In this document: positions 53,206 to 62,276 of the stretch, one piece after another
Layout: every line of letters starts with the position of its first letter
How positions within the stretch are numbered: the stretch's first letter is position 1
DNA from: Paraclostridium ghonii
Lineage (GTDB): Bacteria; Bacillota; Clostridia; Peptostreptococcales; Peptostreptococcaceae
Length of the DNA stretch: 64,000 nt
Strand: one strand, 5' to 3'
Assembly (NCBI RefSeq): GCF_030815085.1
Contig: NZ_JAUSWG010000004.1
Notes under the pieces: generated by a model
Told to the model about the DNA's origin: nothing
Database searches by the model: none
Seen by the model: the letters and a program-made list of their open reading frames with translations, nothing else
Made by a program: the position numbers and the translations under genes

Positions 53206-53692
53206 TACCTATAAACTCCTTTACTTCTTCTCTTTCCTCAGTCGTCAAAGATTTTAGGTATTCATTTATACTTATATTATCTATTTTTAGTTTATCATTT
53301 AAATCTATAAGCGGTATCAATACAAATGCTCTTTCCTTTATTCTCGGATGAGGAATCTCTAAATTTTCTTCTTGTAAAATTATATCATTAAAAAATAATA
53401 TATCAACATCTATTGTTCTTGGCCCCCACCTGATTATTCTTTCTCTATTTAAATCTTTCTCCACACATTGACAAGCTTTTAAAAGTTCATTCGGATTTAA
53501 ACTTGTATCTATTTCAATACACAGGTTTAAAAAATCTGCTTGGTTTTTATACCCCCAAGCTTTTGTTTCATAAATTTTTGACTTTTTAGTTATATTTATA
53601 TTGAGATTAGAGTTTAAAATTTCCAAAGCTTCATTTATATAGTTTAGCCTATCTCCTATATTGGTTCCTAAACCTAAATAAGACTTATTCAT
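53189..53692 (-). CDS. folK: 6-hydroxymethyl-7,8-dihydropterin pyrophosphokinase
   Basis: The 167-residue protein begins with GLGTNIGDRLNYI and has the HPPK signature RWGPRTIDVDILFF with Asp pair for Mg-ATP, plus IPHPRIKERAFVLIPL. It adds pyrophosphate to the pterin before coupling to pABA by FolP. Its start overlaps folB by 8 bp and its end overlaps the DAHP synthase gene by 17 bp. Confidence 0.97.
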   Translation of the reverse strand: MNKSYLGLGTNIGDRLNYINEALEILNSNLNINITKKSKIYETKAWGYKNQADFLNLCIEIDTSLNPNELLKACQCVEKDLNRERIIRWGPRTIDVDILFFNDIILQEENLEIPHPRIKERAFVLIPLIDLNDKLKIDNISINEYLKSLTTEEREEVKEFIGNEESI

Positions 53693-54050
53693 TTCTACCT
53701 CTCCTTATTTCCACTCCAAAGTAATCATATATACCAGGAACTGGAGCTTCTGGTTTTTTAACCCTAACCATAACTTCTTTAATTAACTCAAATTCACTTA
53801 AAACTTCTTTTGTTATATTTTCAGCTAAAGCTTCTAGTAAATTAAACCTTTTATTTTCTACTATATTTTTTACTAACTCATATACATCACCATAGCTTAC
53901 AGACTTTTCCATATCATCAGTTAATCCAGCTTCTTTAGTATTTAAATATACTTCCATATCTACAAAAAATTTTTGACCTAATACACTTTCTTCTTTGAAA
54001 ACTCCGTGATAGCCATAAAACCCCATATTGCTTAATAATATTTTATCCAT
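53685..54050 (-). CDS. folB: Dihydroneopterin aldolase
   Basis: Start is ATG 54050 with AGAAGGTAGG upstream, 7 nt after the folP stop; the longer frame overlaps folP. The 121-residue protein has GFYGYHGVFKEE near its start with catalytic Glu, SYGDVYELV and VRVKKPEAPVPG with the catalytic Lys. It converts dihydroneopterin to hydroxymethyl-dihydropterin and glycolaldehyde. Confidence 0.96.
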   Translation of the reverse strand: MDKILLSNMGFYGYHGVFKEESVLGQKFFVDMEVYLNTKEAGLTDDMEKSVSYGDVYELVKNIVENKRFNLLEALAENITKEVLSEFELIKEVMVRVKKPEAPVPGIYDYFGVEIRRGRNE

Positions 54051-54057
54051 TTTATAC

Positions 54058-54849
54058 CTACCTTCTGCATATAGCATCTGCCACTTTAATCGCTCTTATA
54101 TTTTCTAATACATCATGAACTCTAACTATATCTACACCAGATTTTATTCCTAATACAGTAGTTGCTATAGTGCCCTCTACTCTATCTTTAGCTTCTAAAT
54201 CCAGAATTTTTCCTATCATAGATTTTCTTGATGTACCTAAAAGAATTGGGTATCCTAAATCTTTTAATTCACTTAACCTTGACATAACTTCTATATTTTG
54301 TTCTAGTGTTTTTCCAAATCCTATTCCAGGATCTAATACAATTTTATTATCATCTATTCCAGCCTCTTTAGCTATTTTTATACTCTCTAATAAAAATACT
54401 TTAATAGACTCCATTATATCTTTATCATAATCTGTTGTATCTTGATTGTGCATTATACAAACATGCGCATCATATTTAGCTACAACACTTGCCATATTAG
54501 GGTCTTTTCTAAGACCCCACACATCATTTATCATATCAGCTCCTAATTTTAAACTTTCCTCTGCCACTATAGCTTTGTAAGTATCAACAGAAACTTTAAC
54601 ATTTAGCTGTTCTTTTAATTCTTTTACAACAGGTATAACTCTTTTTAACTCTTCATCAGCATCTACACTTTGATGTCCAGGTCTAGTTGATTCGCCACCT
54701 AAATCTATTATGTCTGCTCCACTATCTATCATTTCTTTGGCATGTTTTAATGCTTTTTCTAAACTTGTATAAATACCTCCATCTGAAAAGCTATCTGGGG
54801 TAACATTTAAAATTCCCATTATATAAGTTTTTTTGCCATATTCAAACAT
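54058..54849 (-). CDS. folP: Dihydropteroate synthase
   Basis: The 263-residue TIM barrel opens with GILNVTPDSFSDGG and has GGESTRPGH, NDVWGLR, DPGIGFGKT and LLGTSRKSMIG, all sulfonamide-target motifs. It joins pABA to the pterin pyrophosphate. RBS AGGAGAGGTT. It lies 10 bp after folE. Confidence 0.98.
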   Translation of the reverse strand: MFEYGKKTYIMGILNVTPDSFSDGGIYTSLEKALKHAKEMIDSGADIIDLGGESTRPGHQSVDADEELKRVIPVVKELKEQLNVKVSVDTYKAIVAEESLKLGADMINDVWGLRKDPNMASVVAKYDAHVCIMHNQDTTDYDKDIMESIKVFLLESIKIAKEAGIDDNKIVLDPGIGFGKTLEQNIEVMSRLSELKDLGYPILLGTSRKSMIGKILDLEAKDRVEGTIATTVLGIKSGVDIVRVHDVLENIRAIKVADAICRR

Positions 54850-54859
54850 ATAACCTCTC

Positions 54860-55432
54860 CTATCTCAAGTTGATTAAACTCATAGCTTCTGCTCTTGCAG
54901 CTATATCTTTTTCAAATAAACCTCTTACTGCTGAAGTTATAGTTTTTGACCCTGGCTTTTTAACGCCTCTCATAGTCATACACATATGTTCAGCTTCAAC
55001 AACAACTATAACCCCATAAGGTTTTAATTCTTCCATTATTATATCTGCAGTATCTTTAGTTATTCTTTCTTGAAGCTGAGGTCTTTTAGCTAAATCTTCA
55101 ATTACCCTAGCTAATTTAGAAAGTCCTGTTAATCTTCCATCCTTTGGTAGATAAGCAATATGAGCTTTTCCAAAGAAAGGAACTAAATGATGTTCACAAC
55201 AAGAATAAAAAGATATATCCTTAACTAAAACCAACTCTTCATGTTGTTCTGATTGGAAAAGTATTTTCAAATGATCTTTAGGGTCTTTATGTATACCTGA
55301 GAATATTTCTTCATACATTTTTGCAACTCTAATTGGAGTATCTAATAATCCTTCTCTATTTGGATCTTCGCCTATAGCTTCTAATATATCTTTTACCGCA
55401 TTTTCTATTTTTTTCTTATCTACATTATGCAT
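54860..55432 (-). CDS. folE: GTP cyclohydrolase I
   Basis: The 190-residue enzyme opens the pterin branch by converting GTP to dihydroneopterin triphosphate. Zinc-binding CCEHHLVPFFGKAHIAYLP, the GLSKLARVIE motif and the C-terminal CMTMRGV (third zinc ligand) are all present. RBS AAGGGGGC. Confidence 0.98.
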   Translation of the reverse strand: MHNVDKKKIENAVKDILEAIGEDPNREGLLDTPIRVAKMYEEIFSGIHKDPKDHLKILFQSEQHEELVLVKDISFYSCCEHHLVPFFGKAHIAYLPKDGRLTGLSKLARVIEDLAKRPQLQERITKDTADIIMEELKPYGVIVVVEAEHMCMTMRGVKKPGSKTITSAVRGLFEKDIAARAEAMSLINLR

Positions 55433-55470
55433 ACAATTGCCCCCTTAAAATTAGTACTTATTTTATACTT

Positions 55471-56142
55471 CTAATCTATTTTAAATACATATTCATATAC
55501 TTTTTTTAGATTATTGTATTTATAGTCTTTATACACATTTTTTGATAATTCAAATAAGCTTTTTTCATTTTCGCCTAAATATTTAAATATTTTTTTATCT
55601 TTAGGCATCCATTTGCCATTTATAATAAAGTATACTTTTATTATATCTTTTAGATATATATTAGTCAAAAATTCATATTCAAAATTTTCAAACCCATCTT
55701 TTTTCTCTAGTCTAGATATATTGTCTAAGATGGTATTTTTTAATACTAGAATTTCTTCTTTCGATATTTTTTTAGGACCCTCATCATATTTTTCTTTTGA
55801 TAAGTTAATTAGTTTATCAGCCATGTTTTTACTGTCATATATAACTTTTGCATCTTTCATTTCATTTATAAAAAAATATTCTTTATTATCTATCATAAAA
55901 TTAATATGTTTTTCAGAAAATTTATTTATGTCAAACTCTATATCATTTATTTTTTCTTGATTTCTAATTTGATTTTCCATTTGATTGGAAACTATAAAAA
56001 GGTCTATATCTTTTATATCTTCAATCTTATCCTTATTATATATTTTTTTACTTGATCCGACTAAAAATATAGCTATTGTAGTTTCATCATTTTTAATATC
56101 TTCTATTTTTTCTTTATAAGTTGTTAAAAAATCTTTAATCAT
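55471..56142 (-). CDS. Nucleotidyltransferase-domain protein of unknown role in the folate operon
   Basis: Start ATG 56142 follows GGAGTAAAATC and overlaps the end of pabC by 8 bp. The 223-residue protein has IAIFLVGSSKK (GS motif) then IKDIDLFIVSN with the DxD-like Asp pair, and FDINKFSEKH as a third acidic site: the minimal nucleotidyltransferase (Pol-beta-like) active site. A helical substrate-binding half follows (about 120-223). It resembles stand-alone antibiotic-adenylyltransferase-like folds. No folate role is known; it may simply be carried in the operon. Confidence 0.72.
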   Translation of the reverse strand: MIKDFLTTYKEKIEDIKNDETTIAIFLVGSSKKIYNKDKIEDIKDIDLFIVSNQMENQIRNQEKINDIEFDINKFSEKHINFMIDNKEYFFINEMKDAKVIYDSKNMADKLINLSKEKYDEGPKKISKEEILVLKNTILDNISRLEKKDGFENFEYEFLTNIYLKDIIKVYFIINGKWMPKDKKIFKYLGENEKSLFELSKNVYKDYKYNNLKKVYEYVFKID

Positions 56143-56881
56143 TGATTTTACTCCATAATTTATCAAATGTCTTATTAACACACTTAAATTCAATTTCATT
56201 TATTTGTCTTACTTTCATAATTCCCATTAGACTATTGCTTAAAAAACAAAAATCAAATTTATCTATATCCGTTATTTTTATATCCGATTGTTCTATATTA
56301 ATTCCTAATTCTACACATACCTCCATAATCCTTCTTTTCATTGTTCCCTCTAATATTGGTAATTTTTCATTTGGAGTATATATTTTTTCATCTTTTATAA
56401 AAAATATATTACTCATAGAACATTCAAGAATTCTATCATAACAATCTATAAAAATTGCATCATCATAGCCATTTTTAACCGCAAATTTTTTTGTGTATAT
56501 ATTTTCAAAATAATTAGTAGTTTTATGCCTATGTAATATACTATCACCTCTTCTTATTGGAGATACATTAAGTTTAAATCCTCTTTTATATGTTTGCTCT
56601 TTATAGAGAATATCTCTTGTTGATATATTATATCCTTCATCAAACATAGTCAATCTAAGAGCTTTGTTATCTATTTTTTCACATTTTATATATTCTATTA
56701 TTCTTTCTTCTATAAAACTTTTAGTTTCTTTTATATCTAAATTTAAAGTTTCTATAGATTTAAATATTCTGTTTAAGTGCAAATTTAAATCTATAGGATT
56801 TCCATTTTCAATTTTTATGGTTTCAAATAGCCCAATTCCAAATTTACTTAACTCACTATTAAATGATACATTATTCTTCAT
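56135..56881 (-). CDS. pabC: 4-amino-4-deoxychorismate lyase
   Basis: The 248-residue fold-type IV PLP enzyme releases pyruvate from aminodeoxychorismate to give pABA. GIGLFETIKIENG near the start, HLNRIFKSI, the Schiff-base Lys in HKTTNYFEN, and ECSMSNIFFI with LEGTMKRRIME are family features. The D-amino-acid or branched-chain aminotransferase alternatives are less likely because it follows pabA and pabB. Overlaps pabB by 11 bp. Confidence 0.94.
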   Translation of the reverse strand: MKNNVSFNSELSKFGIGLFETIKIENGNPIDLNLHLNRIFKSIETLNLDIKETKSFIEERIIEYIKCEKIDNKALRLTMFDEGYNISTRDILYKEQTYKRGFKLNVSPIRRGDSILHRHKTTNYFENIYTKKFAVKNGYDDAIFIDCYDRILECSMSNIFFIKDEKIYTPNEKLPILEGTMKRRIMEVCVELGINIEQSDIKITDIDKFDFCFLSNSLMGIMKVRQINEIEFKCVNKTFDKLWSKIND

Positions 56882-58214
56882 AATAGCCTCTTACTGCTTT
56901 CATTATAGATTTCGCTTTATCTAGTGTTTCTTGGTACTCTTCTTGTGGATTTGAGTCCCAAGTTATTCCTCCTCCAACTTGGAAGTATATATCTTCATCT
57001 TTTTTTATCAAAGTTCTTATTGCAATATTAAAATCCATATCTCCATTAAAACCTATATATCCTATTGATCCAGTATATACATTTCTTTGAGTTGGTTCTA
57101 ATTCATCTATTATCTCCATAGCTCTTATTTTAGGAGCTCCAGTTATAGATCCCCCAGGAAATGTTGCTTTTATTACGTCTATACTACTTAAAGAATCTTT
57201 CAGTTTTCCAGTTACAGTAGATACTAAGTGACTTACATTTGCATAAGGCTCTATAACAAATAATTCAGGAACCTTTACAGTTCCTATTTTAGATACTTTT
57301 CCCAAGTCATTTCTTTCTAAATCTACTATCATAAGAAGTTCAGCCTTATCTTTTTCACTATTTCTTAGTTCTTCTTGTAATCTGATATCTTCTTCTATTG
57401 TATTTCCTCTAGGTCTTGTTCCCTTTATAGGTCTAGCTTCTATAGTTTTATCTATACATTTAATGAACCTCTCTGGTGAATTTGATAAAACTTGGTAGTT
57501 TTCAAAATTTAAAAAAGCAGCAAACGGGGCTTTACTTACATCTCGTAGTTTTTTATATAATTGATAGCTTGATAAGTTAGTTTTTCCAGAAAATCTTTGA
57601 GTTAAATTAGCTTGATATATATCACCTTGCTTTATATAATCTCTTACTTTTTCTATTGCATTTATGTATTCATTCTTTTTAAAATTAGAACTTAGTTTAA
57701 CTTCAATTTGTTTTCCATTAAAATCATATTTTAAATTTTGTTTATCAGCATTTAATATTTTTGATTCTATTTCCTTCGCTATACTCAGCTCTTCTTCTTG
57801 ACTGATTCCCGGAGTTGCTATATAAGTTTTATTTTCTAAGTGATCTACAACTATTACGAAATTATAAAACCCAAAATATAAATCATAAACTCCAGTATCA
57901 TCTATAGCTGTTCTTGGTAATTTTTCTATATAGTTTCCTATATCATAAGATAAATACCCTACTGCACCACCTATAAATGGTATATGAGTATTATTTTCAA
58001 CTTTGTATCTATCCAACTTTTCTTTTAATGTATCTAATGGATTAGATTTAGAATCTTTCATTTTAATAACATCAAATGGTCTTGAGCTTATAAATGAGTA
58101 TCTACCTAACTTCTCTTCATCCATACCGCTGTCTAGTATAAAACTATCTTTTTCATCTTTAAATAAAGTGTATATTTCAAATGCATCCAATTTTGTAGAA
58201 ATTTGTTTTAACAT
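56871..58214 (-). CDS. pabB: Aminodeoxychorismate synthase component I
   Basis: The 447-residue chorismate-utilising enzyme has the N-terminal domain (GGAVGYLSYD) and the C-terminal catalytic motifs PIKGTRPRG, LLMIVDLERNDLGK and TFPGGSITGAPK. The PIKG lysine distinguishes PabB (PIKGT) from anthranilate synthase TrpE (PIAGT), supporting the pABA assignment. It pairs with PabA glutaminase, encoded immediately upstream without a gap. Confidence 0.96.
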   Translation of the reverse strand: MLKQISTKLDAFEIYTLFKDEKDSFILDSGMDEEKLGRYSFISSRPFDVIKMKDSKSNPLDTLKEKLDRYKVENNTHIPFIGGAVGYLSYDIGNYIEKLPRTAIDDTGVYDLYFGFYNFVIVVDHLENKTYIATPGISQEEELSIAKEIESKILNADKQNLKYDFNGKQIEVKLSSNFKKNEYINAIEKVRDYIKQGDIYQANLTQRFSGKTNLSSYQLYKKLRDVSKAPFAAFLNFENYQVLSNSPERFIKCIDKTIEARPIKGTRPRGNTIEEDIRLQEELRNSEKDKAELLMIVDLERNDLGKVSKIGTVKVPELFVIEPYANVSHLVSTVTGKLKDSLSSIDVIKATFPGGSITGAPKIRAMEIIDELEPTQRNVYTGSIGYIGFNGDMDFNIAIRTLIKKDEDIYFQVGGGITWDSNPQEEYQETLDKAKSIMKAVRGYYEE

Positions 58215-58802
58215 TTATTTGACCTCCTCATACCCTCTAAATTGACTTATAAAATTTCTTAATATATCGTGTCCTTGCTCAGACAAAATAGCCTCTGGAT
58301 GGAATTGAACACCTTCTATGCGGTAATTTTTCGACCTAACTCCCATAATCTCTCCATCTTTTGTTTTTGCTGTAACTTCTAATTCATCTGGTAGTGTGAT
58401 TTCATCTATTATTAAAGAATGATATCTAGTCACATTCAATGGATTGTTTAAATTTCTAAATACACCTTTATTTATATGGTCTATAGGGTGAACTTTTCCA
58501 TGAACAGGCTTATTAGCTTTAACTACCTTTCCACCAAAGGCATGTCCTATTATTTGATGCCCTAAACATATACCAAGAATTGGTTTTATCCCTTTAAAAT
58601 GATTTACCACTTCAATGCATATCCCAGCTTCTTTTGGAGAACAAGGTCCTGGTGATAATACAATAATTTCAGGATCTATCTTTTCTATATCTTTTATAGT
58701 GATCTCATCATTTCTTTTTACTAATATGTCTTCACCTAACTCTCCTAGAAATTGAACTAAATTATAAACAAAAGAATCATAGTTATCTATCATTAATATC
58801 AT
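58215..58802 (-). CDS. pabA: Aminodeoxychorismate/anthranilate synthase glutaminase component
   Basis: The 195-residue class I glutaminase has the nucleophile Cys79 in PILGICLGHQIIG and the His-Glu pair in VQFHPEA. It feeds ammonia to PabB; in some Firmicutes the same subunit also serves TrpE. First gene of the operon, 19 bp... of GGGGG-type RBS spacing is normal (AAAGGGGGTATTTT before ATG) and a strong promoter lies about 80 bp upstream. Confidence 0.96.
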   Translation of the reverse strand: MILMIDNYDSFVYNLVQFLGELGEDILVKRNDEITIKDIEKIDPEIIVLSPGPCSPKEAGICIEVVNHFKGIKPILGICLGHQIIGHAFGGKVVKANKPVHGKVHPIDHINKGVFRNLNNPLNVTRYHSLIIDEITLPDELEVTAKTKDGEIMGVRSKNYRIEGVQFHPEAILSEQGHDILRNFISQFRGYEEVK

Positions 58803-58877
58803 AAAATACCCCCTTTAATTAAATAAATTTCATAAAATTTATTTATTTGTTATTTTTTTTATTTTTACTACAAGTTA

Positions 58878-58907
58878 ATTATATATTTGTTAAGAAATCC
58901 ATGTCAA
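58878..58907 (-). promoter_or_regulatory. Promoter of the folate operon
   Basis: On the minus strand consensus TTGACA (58907-58902) and TATAAT (58883-58878) with an 18-bp spacer, about 80 bp before pabA. Confidence 0.85.
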
Positions 58908-59019
58908 TATAGACGTTTTTGATGAAATTATTCATAATATGTTTAGTATATTTATTTATCTTCATCAAAGACTATTATTGATATAATTACTAATTTATAC
59001 ATTATCGGGAGGCTTTACA

Positions 59020-59184
59020 ATGAATAAGTATATTATAATAAGATCTGATACAAAATCAATTTCTTCCCCTATGTCTAAAAAAGAAGCCTTAAAAACTATG
59101 AAATCTTATGATAGGCAAGGTATATCATCTCTAATAATATATGAAAATAAAGAAATTAATTTAAACTTTTCAAAAAATAGATAA
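59020..59184 (+). CDS. Small conserved-looking protein, 54 residues, unknown
   Basis: ATG 59020 is preceded by GGGAGGC at 6 nt. The frame reads MNKYIIIRSDTKSISSPMSK followed by KEALKTMKSYDRQGISSLII and ends NFSKNR. The beta-alpha-beta pattern (strand, helix with KKEALKTM, strand SLIIYENKE) resembles a mini-domain such as those annotated only as hypothetical in clostridia. TATAAT occurs at 58982-58987. Its stop is followed by a strong terminator, and it is divergent from the folate operon. Confidence 0.65.
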   Translation: MNKYIIIRSDTKSISSPMSKKEALKTMKSYDRQGISSLIIYENKEINLNFSKNR

Positions 59185-59186
59185 AT

Positions 59187-59213
59187 TAAAAAGGAGCTTA
59201 AGAGCTCCTTTTT
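59187..59213. terminator. Bidirectional terminator
   Basis: AAAAAGGAGCTTAAGAGCTCCTTTTT between the 54-aa gene and the convergent gene at 59198, overlapping the latter's stop. Confidence 0.88.
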
Positions 59214-59521
59214 GTCCATCTATAACCTACATTATAGTATTTTTCCTTTTTTCCTTTTTGATTTCTAGTCTCAATAAGTTCATTTATCTTTTCAACATAT
59301 TTATCGTCATTTGTTAACCTTATTAAACTAGTTAGATAATATGCATTTGTGCTTTTTGGTATCTTTTTATTTATGACTAAGTCTATAGCCTTTTTGGCTG
59401 CGTTAAAGTTTTTCAAATGTGTATGCCCTTCTTCAAATGTTTTTTTAGTATTATAAGCTATATAACCTTCTTTAACCTGAAATATAATAAACTCTTTTTT
59501 TTCAAATACTTTGTTATACAT
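59198..59521 (-). CDS. Uncharacterised 107-residue protein
   Basis: Start is placed at the ATG at 59521 (MYNKVFEKKEF) because AAAAAGGATG lies 8 nt before; an ATG nine nt earlier falls inside that RBS. The first half suggests a small beta domain (FIIFQVKEGYIAYNTKKTFE), the second half is helical and Lys-rich. No family recognised. Confidence 0.6.
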   Translation of the reverse strand: MYNKVFEKKEFIIFQVKEGYIAYNTKKTFEEGHTHLKNFNAAKKAIDLVINKKIPKSTNAYYLTSLIRLTNDDKYVEKINELIETRNQKGKKEKYYNVGYRWTKRSS

Positions 59522-59616
59522 ACACTTCATCCTTTTTTAGAAATAGTCTTATTATATAATATTAAAATTTCTAAAAAAGTGAATCTATTTATTTATATTT
59601 TTATATTAAATTTTTT

Positions 59617-60312
59617 TTATTTATAAAGTTGTGATACTGTTACAAATTTATATCCTCTTTTTTGCATTTCCGGAATAAATATGTCTAAAGCTTCTACCGT
59701 ATTATTTGTAGCATAATCATGTAATAAAATTATATCTCCATTTTCAACATTATTTATTATAGCATTTGCAATATTCATAGCACCTGGATTTTTCCAATCT
59801 TTAGCATCAACATTATTCCATAGTACTACTTTATATCCCTGGTTTTGTGCAATTTCCGATAATGCATCTTTTTTGTAGCTTCCGTATGGAGGCCTAAATA
59901 AAGTAGGTTTTTTACCCGTCATTTTCACTATAATTTCTTCACATTTAAGAATTTCTTTCTCCAACTGTTCCTTTGATAAATTCGAAATATCTGGATGATT
60001 AAAAGTATGATTTCCTATTTCATGCCCTTCTTTACTTGCTCTTATAAGAGGTTTACTATACCAATTGGCATGTTTTCCTGCTATAAAAAAAGTAGCCTTA
60101 ACATCATGTTTTTTTAATATGTCCAATACTTCATCCGTTTCTTTTGGATGAGGTCCATCATCAAAAGTTATAGCCAAATATTTTTTGTCTCTAGGTCCAT
60201 TTGTTATAAATACTTCTTCATTTTCTTCGCAAAAAGATATACTGCTTATAGATATTACAAGAAATGCAGCTATTAAAATTAGTGAGTATAGTTTAAACTT
60301 TTTCTTTTCCAT
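59617..60312 (-). CDS. Exported polysaccharide deacetylase (NodB domain)
   Basis: The 231-residue protein has an N-terminal signal/anchor (residues 7-28, ending around SISFCEE) and a NodB domain: ITFDDGPHPKETDEVL (catalytic and metal Asp), HEIGNHTFNHPDISN (metal His pair), FRPPYGSYK and LLHDYATNN. It removes acetyl groups from cell-wall N-acetyl sugars; PdaA-like sporulation cortex or vegetative peptidoglycan deacetylases are the closest types. RBS AAGGAAGT; 28 bp after the CAP-protein gene. Confidence 0.93.
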   Translation of the reverse strand: MEKKKFKLYSLILIAAFLVISISSISFCEENEEVFITNGPRDKKYLAITFDDGPHPKETDEVLDILKKHDVKATFFIAGKHANWYSKPLIRASKEGHEIGNHTFNHPDISNLSKEQLEKEILKCEEIIVKMTGKKPTLFRPPYGSYKKDALSEIAQNQGYKVVLWNNVDAKDWKNPGAMNIANAIINNVENGDIILLHDYATNNTVEALDIFIPEMQKRGYKFVTVSQLYK

Positions 60313-60340
60313 TTTTTTATACTTCCTTTCATCATGTCAA

Positions 60341-61336
60341 TTATTCACTAAAAAAGTTTTGAGTATAATATAATTTATAATGTCCACCAAAACTAACTCC
60401 TACTCCTATGTTTTTATAATCGCCTAAAATATTTTTCCTATGCCCAATAGAGTTCATTAATGCTTCGTGAGCATATATAGCATTTATTTGTCCTGCAGCT
60501 ATATTTTCACCAGCTAAACTATATCTTATGTGTTCTTTTTTCATTCTATCAAAAGGACTTTTTCCTTTTTTATTTTCATGATCAAAGTAATTTTTATCCC
60601 TCATATCTATACTGTGCTTTAATGCACTTATACTAGCTTTTTCATTAAAATTTAATCTATTTAATCCTTCTTTATCTCTAACACTATTTATAAGGTCTAT
60701 CGTTTGCATTTCAAAGCTAGTTTTTAATTCTTCACTATATTTAGGATAAATGTCTTTCAAGCTCTCCTCAATAGTTTTATCTATAACTTGATAAGATGTA
60801 ACTTTGTTATCTTTATATAAATCATAAAATATAGTAATATATTTATTGTCTTCTATAAAAATATCAAATTGATCTTTTGAATCAATCATAAATTTAGTAT
60901 TTCCTTTTTTCTTATATTCTATAGGTTTATGATTTATTCTAATAAAGTCAATATTATCTCCAAGTTTTATATTATTTATATCGCATGAGTTTATTGAATT
61001 GCTATAAAGAGCTACTACTTTTTGATTTTTTATTCCTACCATAGCAAAATTATTTTTAACATTATTGTATACATACCAAGTAAATCCATATTCACTTATA
61101 TCTTTTCTTTCTGGATTTCCAATTTTACTTATTAAGATTTTTTCACTATCCCCAATTTTTATTTCTTTATATTTTTTTATATTTATATCATCTAATGACA
61201 TAGCATTTTCTACTTCTTCAACTTGATTTATATTACTTACATATTCTTTTTGTTTAAATTCAAAATCAATATTTGCTTTATTTATAAATATAGCTATTGT
61301 AAGTATGAATACCATTAAATATAATAATTTTTTCAA
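60341..61336 (-). CDS. Exported CAP/SCP-domain protein (YkwD-like)
   Basis: The 331-residue protein starts with TTG (GAGGAAGTGATTG upstream). A signal/anchor spans residues 3-19; residues about 55-180 form a CAP-associated N-terminal domain (IKIGDSEKILISKIGNPERK); residues about 205-331 form the CAP domain with LINSVRDKEGLNRLNF, AGENIAAGQ, SIGHRKNIL and GVGVSFGGHYKLYYTQNF. Such proteins are common spore or cell-surface components in Firmicutes; the biochemical role is unsettled. Followed by the deacetylase gene. Confidence 0.92.
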   Translation of the reverse strand: MKKLLYLMVFILTIAIFINKANIDFEFKQKEYVSNINQVEEVENAMSLDDINIKKYKEIKIGDSEKILISKIGNPERKDISEYGFTWYVYNNVKNNFAMVGIKNQKVVALYSNSINSCDINNIKLGDNIDFIRINHKPIEYKKKGNTKFMIDSKDQFDIFIEDNKYITIFYDLYKDNKVTSYQVIDKTIEESLKDIYPKYSEELKTSFEMQTIDLINSVRDKEGLNRLNFNEKASISALKHSIDMRDKNYFDHENKKGKSPFDRMKKEHIRYSLAGENIAAGQINAIYAHEALMNSIGHRKNILGDYKNIGVGVSFGGHYKLYYTQNFFSE

Positions 61337-61431
61337 ACAATCACTTCCTCGTTATAATAACTATTTGTAACGTTTTTTAATTATATACATTTATTGGTAT
61401 TTATATTCTTGTTTATAAGTAAAATAAACAC

Positions 61432-61470
61432 AAAAAAATAGGCTAACAATTATAAATGCTAGCCTATTTT
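61432..61470 (-). terminator. MORN protein gene terminator
   Basis: AAATAGGCTAGCATT/AATTGTTAGCCTATTT stem followed by TTTTTTG on the minus strand. Confidence 0.85.
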
Positions 61471-62276
61471 ATACTTGAAATAAGTTCATCTAAACTTTTA
61501 TTGAAAATACTTGGTTTATCAAATTTCCAATTGCCTTGATATGATATTTCTTCGTTTATATAAAAAGTTCCATATCCATGCTTTTTGCCATGTTTAAATT
61601 CACCTTCGTATTTTTTATTATCTGGCCATGTATAAACACCTTGACCATGAGGTAAATTATTTTTGAATTCACCTTCATATATTGTAAACCCATTATAATC
61701 ATAACAAGTTCCTATTCCATCCATTTTACCGTATTTAAACTCACCTATATACATGCCACTATCTTTCCATGTATATATACCATGTCCTTCTTTTTTTCCA
61801 TGTTTCCAATTTCCTAGGTATTCATCATGACTTGAATAAATCATTTTTCCTATTCCATTCATTACATCATCTTTCCATTGTCCTATATATACACATTTAT
61901 TAGGTAGTTCACATACTCCATTTCCATTTTTCATATCATCTTTAAATTCACCTACGTACTCGAGTTCACTTCCATCCTCTTGTAAAAATATATATGTTCC
62001 TTTTCCGGTCATTTGTCCATCTATCAATTTACCTATATATCTATCTCCATTATAGAATGTATGAATTCTACCGGAATCTGTTTCATTAGTATTATTTATG
62101 TTAGGTACATTTATGCCTTGTCCACTTTCTAATGCTAATACCTCTTGTTTGCAGTGCGATGATTTTTTTAATCTAAACTTATTAAAAAAACTTATACGTT
62201 TAGCTTCTTTTTCTATACTATATATAGTTTTTTTATATATTTCTATTAAGTCTTTATTATTTTTTCCTGTGTTCAT
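61464..62276 (-). CDS. MORN-repeat protein
   Basis: After a basic N-terminus (1-75) the 270-residue protein has about eight MORN repeats of the form YxGxFKxGxxxGxGxYxW, for example YVGEFKDDMKNGNGVCEL, YLGNWKHGKKEGHGIYTW and YEGEFKHGKKHGYGTFYI, which form a beta-hairpin strip used in membrane or protein binding. No signal peptide is apparent. Function unknown; bacterial MORN proteins are often accessory, sometimes near the envelope. Confidence 0.92.
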   Translation of the reverse strand: MNTGKNNKDLIEIYKKTIYSIEKEAKRISFFNKFRLKKSSHCKQEVLALESGQGINVPNINNTNETDSGRIHTFYNGDRYIGKLIDGQMTGKGTYIFLQEDGSELEYVGEFKDDMKNGNGVCELPNKCVYIGQWKDDVMNGIGKMIYSSHDEYLGNWKHGKKEGHGIYTWKDSGMYIGEFKYGKMDGIGTCYDYNGFTIYEGEFKNNLPHGQGVYTWPDNKKYEGEFKHGKKHGYGTFYINEEISYQGNWKFDKPSIFNKSLDELISSIK

